Shown piece after piece: positions 61,543 to 64,000 of a DNA stretch of 64,000 bases (position 1 is its first letter; each line of letters starts with the position of its first letter). The notes under the pieces are model-generated. The model was not told the DNA's origin, searched no databases, and saw nothing but the letters and a program-made list of their open reading frames with translations. The DNA is from Chloroflexota bacterium (GTDB taxonomy: Bacteria > Chloroflexota > Anaerolineae > Anaerolineales > Anaerolineaceae). Location: assembly GCA_029561345.1 (NCBI GenBank), contig JAKQJC010000020.1:123867-187866 (forward strand). Reading direction: 5' to 3'. A program made the translations under genes and the position numbers.

Positions 61543-62336
61543 GTCTGGTTGGGCTCACTTTGCAAAAAATCAAGAATTTTTTCTTTAAAAGCCTGTGGTT
61601 CATCCAGCATGATGAAATGACCGGCTTTCTTGAAGCGTTCAATGCGCGCTGTGGGGATGCCTGCCTGCATGGGCTGCCACTGGCGCGGGTGAACAATGTT
61701 ATCCCGATCGCCAAACATGCCCATGGTGGGAATTTTGATTTTGTCGAGCTGCGGGCGCAGATCCACCTGGCGCAGGGTGGCAATGCTCACCAGGAATGAT
61801 TCCAGGGTTGTCTTGGAGAGATCTGCCAGGAACATCTCTTTGAACCCCGGCGCCCGGCTGATCAGCGGCGCATAGAGGCTCATCAGAAAATAAAACCCTC
61901 CCCACAGCGAAAAGCTCAGGTTGGCCACCCAGCGCCGCCCGGCCAGCTTCAGCAGCGGGGCCAGCGACGAGCCCACAATGGGCGAACCAATGATGACCAC
62001 CTTGGAGGGACGCTTGGGATATTGGATGGCCACCGACAGGCTGACTGTTCCGCCCATGCTGTGGCCAATCAGCGGCGCCTGTTCAATGCCCAGACGCTCC
62101 ATGAACTGGTCCACCAGGTTGATGTAATCGGGCACGGTGTAGCTGCTGCGGCGTTTGCCCGATTCGCCAAATCCCCAGAAATCCACCGCATAGGTGCGGT
62201 ACTTTTGTGAAAGAAAACCCATGGTTTCCTGCCAGAGCCCCCACGAGCCCAGCCAGCCGTGCAGCAAAATAACCGGACGTCCGCGTCCGGCCACTTCATA
62301 ATGAACGAGCCCCTGATCGGTTGTGATGGACGGCAC
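61539..62336 (-). CDS. Alpha/beta hydrolase with intact catalytic serine
   Basis: This 265-residue protein has the alpha/beta-hydrolase fold. It opens with HYEVAGRGRPVILLHGWLGSW, and has the nucleophile Ser93 in IGHSMGG, an acid in MFGDRDNIVHP and a histidine in KAGHFIMLD. Its first 96 residues align gap-free with the serine-lacking paralog at 50500-51288. The start codon appears to be GTG, with GGGAG about ten bases before it. The V4R start overlaps its stop. Substrate is unknown: lipids and esters are likely classes. Confidence 0.88.
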   Translation of the reverse strand: MPSITTDQGLVHYEVAGRGRPVILLHGWLGSWGLWQETMGFLSQKYRTYAVDFWGFGESGKRRSSYTVPDYINLVDQFMERLGIEQAPLIGHSMGGTVSLSVAIQYPKRPSKVVIIGSPIVGSSLAPLLKLAGRRWVANLSFSLWGGFYFLMSLYAPLISRAPGFKEMFLADLSKTTLESFLVSIATLRQVDLRPQLDKIKIPTMGMFGDRDNIVHPRQWQPMQAGIPTARIERFKKAGHFIMLDEPQAFKEKILDFLQSEPNQT

Positions 62337-62360
62337 AGAATACTCCCAGCGATGACAGGA

Positions 62361-62894
62361 TTAATTTTTTTCCATTTCAGCCAGAATGCCGTACAGCAGT
62401 TCCAGCAAAACGGTCTTGACACTTTCTTTGTTGCGCGCCACACAGGGCATGATTTTCACCTCAGGGTCGAGGCGCAGCGCATGTTTAACATCTTCCACTT
62501 CCCAGGCGTCCGGAGAATCTTGCTTGTTGGCGGCCACAATATAAGGAGTGGGCGCGTATGCTTTAAAGGTTTCGAGGATGGTGCGCGCCTCGCGGAAGGT
62601 TTCAGGCCGCGTGCTGTCCACCATGACAATAAAACCCAGCATGCCTTCTGAAAGGATCTCCCACATGAAATCAAAGCGCTTCTGGCCAGGCGTGCCAAAC
62701 AGAAACAGCACCAGGTCATCATCCACCGTGATGCGCCCAAAATCCATGGCCACGGTGGTGCTTTCCTTGATTTTTTCAACCTCAGAGGATATTTTCCGCT
62801 CGGTGGCCACAACGTCAATTTCACTGACCGTGCGAATAAACTCCGTCTTTCCGGAACTGAAGGGGCCTGTAATTACCATTTTGACCGTTTGCAT
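62361..62894 (-). CDS. Ras-like small GTPase (MglA/Arf type)
   Basis: This 177-residue protein is a single GTPase domain. Walker A is GPFSSGKT (10-17), switch II with GTPGQ about 67-71 and G4 NKQD about 123-126. The G-motifs are those of Arf/MglA-type prokaryotic GTPases. Such GTPases set cell polarity in other bacteria and pair with GAPs, often of roadblock type; none is seen here. The upstream DUF4388 gene (30-base gap) is a usual partner in Chloroflexi-type clusters. Confidence 0.9.
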   Translation of the reverse strand: MQTVKMVITGPFSSGKTEFIRTVSEIDVVATERKISSEVEKIKESTTVAMDFGRITVDDDLVLFLFGTPGQKRFDFMWEILSEGMLGFIVMVDSTRPETFREARTILETFKAYAPTPYIVAANKQDSPDAWEVEDVKHALRLDPEVKIMPCVARNKESVKTVLLELLYGILAEMEKN

Positions 62895-62924
62895 AGGGCA
62901 ACGTCCTCTAATGAAAATAACTGC

Positions 62925-63767
62925 TTATAATGAACGGATGCGGCTGATCAGACGATTCACCAGCGATTTTTGTTCTTCTTTGTTGGTCACCGGCAGCGGC
63001 GCCGCCCCCGGGCGGCTGCTGGAGCTGGAAGTAACCGGCGCCACAGGCATGCCTTCGGGCCGGGCCAATTGCACCAGCCCGGCCTGCAGCAGGCTGAACA
63101 CCACCCGCCGAATGGCCAGGTCATTCATCTTGTTGGCCTTGGCAATTTGCCGGATGGTGTTTTTGGGGTTGATATAGGAGACAACCCGCCATTCTTCCAC
63201 ACTGAGAGAAACATTGCGCAAATTGGTGCCGGGGCGCTCTGAAAATTTCAGCGCCATATCCAGGCTGGGAATTTCTTCCTGGAGCTGTTCCTGCTCCTTC
63301 ATCTGGCGCGAACCTTCGATGATCAGGTTCTCCAGATCCAGCCGGACGGTAATTTTATCCTCTGGCGGCATCAAATCTGGTTGAAAACGGAAAAAGCCAT
63401 CCACCCATGTATAAAGCTGCCGGATAATGGCAATAAAATACTGCTGCACACTCCCCAGAATATCTTCCTGGCTGAGGTACCCCGCATTGATCAACAGCAG
63501 CCCCAGTTCCTTGTCGGTCATCTTGCCGGCCCGTTCCTTGATCACCCGGTATTGACCGGCGGTGATCTTCTGATTGAGATGCAAAATGGTAGCCAGACTG
63601 CTGTCGGTTTGACCCAGGCGGGCAAAGGCCAGCTTCCCGTCACGAAAGGTCACCTGGGCAACGTCCGTTGGACCTTCAATGATCAAAGAGCCGGTCTTAC
63701 GAGCCAGGTTGACCAGGTTCAATAACTGAGTGATGGTGAAATCGCGCAGATTGCCTTTTAATGCCAT
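62925..63767 (-). CDS. DUF4388-domain protein
   Basis: This 280-residue protein starts with a DUF4388 (PATAN-like) region, GNLRDFTITQLLNLVNLARKTGSLII, then VTFRDGKLAFA. Two helical segments follow, with the second containing winged-helix-like features (IRQIAKANKMNDLAIRRVVFSLLQAG). The last 45 residues are a Pro/Ser-rich linker and a basic tail. PATAN proteins are signalling adaptors in multi-domain bacterial systems. It is the first gene of the large operon, behind promoter 63824-63852. Confidence 0.85.
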   Translation of the reverse strand: MALKGNLRDFTITQLLNLVNLARKTGSLIIEGPTDVAQVTFRDGKLAFARLGQTDSSLATILHLNQKITAGQYRVIKERAGKMTDKELGLLLINAGYLSQEDILGSVQQYFIAIIRQLYTWVDGFFRFQPDLMPPEDKITVRLDLENLIIEGSRQMKEQEQLQEEIPSLDMALKFSERPGTNLRNVSLSVEEWRVVSYINPKNTIRQIAKANKMNDLAIRRVVFSLLQAGLVQLARPEGMPVAPVTSSSSSRPGAAPLPVTNKEEQKSLVNRLISRIRSL

Positions 63768-63823
63768 AGCGGCCCCGGTTAGTCAGATCGTAATCTTTTT
63801 AGTGGCTAAAGAACTTAGATAAC

Positions 63824-63852
63824 ATTATACATGCAAGCGTTTAATGCGTCAA
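63824..63852 (-). promoter_or_regulatory. Strong promoter of the large signalling operon
   Basis: On the minus strand TTGACG (63847-63852) and TATAAT (63824-63829) have a 17-base spacer. Transcription would start near 63817, fifty bases before DUF4388. Confidence 0.85.
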
Positions 63853-63853
63853 A

Positions 63854-63871
63854 TAAAAACCCCTGAGGTTC
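63854..63871 (-). terminator. Short terminator of the gene at the window end
   Basis: On the minus strand AACCT and GGGTT form a small stem with a CAG loop, and a run of Ts follows. It ends the partial gene right before the promoter of the large operon. Confidence 0.45.
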
Positions 63872-64000
63872 AGACAAAAGATCGGACATTGGGGTAAATC
63901 AAGGCTCGAAAGGTAGCCAGGGCGGTCTGCAGGACAGCCGTTTTCTGTTCCTGGGACAGGGACCATTTTTGTTTGAGCAGAACAAATAAGCCGGAATAGC
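63870..64000 (-). CDS. Partial protein, C-terminal end only
   Basis: The frame read from the window edge to a TGA at 63870-63872 encodes 42 residues, YSGLFVLLKQKWSLSQEQ and onward, ending IYPNVRSFV. The composition looks coding and a small terminator follows. The rest lies outside the window, so no family can be given. Confidence 0.5.
   Translation of the reverse strand, partial: YSGLFVLLKQKWSLSQEQKTAVLQTALATFRALIYPNVRSFV

Overview
The window looks like a stretch of GC-rich chromosome (roughly 60% GC by eye) from a free-living bacterium, most likely phylum Chloroflexota, class Anaerolineae. This is an inference from gene style, not from a marker tree: lipoproteins with Thr/Pro/Glu linkers, an N-terminal 7TM diguanylate cyclase, a very long multi-GAF kinase, a DUF4388 / small GTPase / V4R operon, DinB-type proteins and an MptB-like glycosyltransferase. 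I see no phage, insertion sequence, CRISPR array, rRNA or replication origin. Promoters of the TTGACA/TATAAT type with 16-18 nt spacers are readable at several places, and some genes appear to have leaderless or near-leaderless transcripts.

Layout. 0-6.7 kb: housekeeping and stress genes (class I amidotransferase, DUF4013 membrane protein, EamA exporter, DinB protein with a tiny coupled membrane ORF, Ada-type DNA repair regulator), a Phd/VapC toxin-antitoxin pair with a perfect 30-bp palindrome over its promoter, a tRNA-Gly(TCC) and a lipoprotein. 6.8-11.1 kb: an ECF sigma factor, an anti-sigma factor fused to an ABC-permease-like membrane domain, two permeases and an ATPase, apparently one signalling/export unit. 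11.1-19 kb: an ABC-F ATPase, a GntR regulator fused to a ligand-binding domain, a six-PAS histidine kinase, and a Mef-like MFS pump preceded by a leader peptide and an intrinsic terminator. 19-24 kb: two paralogous exported proteins, a GH31 glycosidase broken by a one-base frameshift, and an SDR oxidoreductase. 23.8-29.6 kb: a MarR / cysteine-less OsmC-like / diguanylate cyclase operon, a HAD-DinB fusion and an orphan lasso-peptide-B2-like protease next to recR, ybaB and dnaX (the latter to 31.9 kb). 32.5-41 kb: cell-surface and membrane genes, including a trio of zinc-ribbon proteins, a phospholipase-D-like lipoprotein, an MptB-like glycosyltransferase, an MFS transporter and a phosphoesterase. 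41.1-43.6 kb: threonine synthase, homoserine kinase and a YbaK-like deacylase.

43.9-63.8 kb is a single run of sixteen minus-strand genes with mostly tiny gaps or ATGA overlaps and a strong promoter at 63824-63852. It encodes DUF4388, Ras-like GTPase, alpha/beta hydrolase, V4R, left-handed beta-helix protein, response regulator with a degenerate GGDEF, a 2305-residue kinase with about ten GAF domains, a CheY-like receiver, a second alpha/beta hydrolase that has lost its catalytic serine, a TPR membrane protein, a macro domain, a lipoprotein, PilZ, a degenerate Mrr-like membrane protein and an EzrA-like coiled-coil protein. I read it as a signal-integration locus that may tie GTPase, c-di-GMP-type and phosphorelay signalling to the envelope; that reading is inference.
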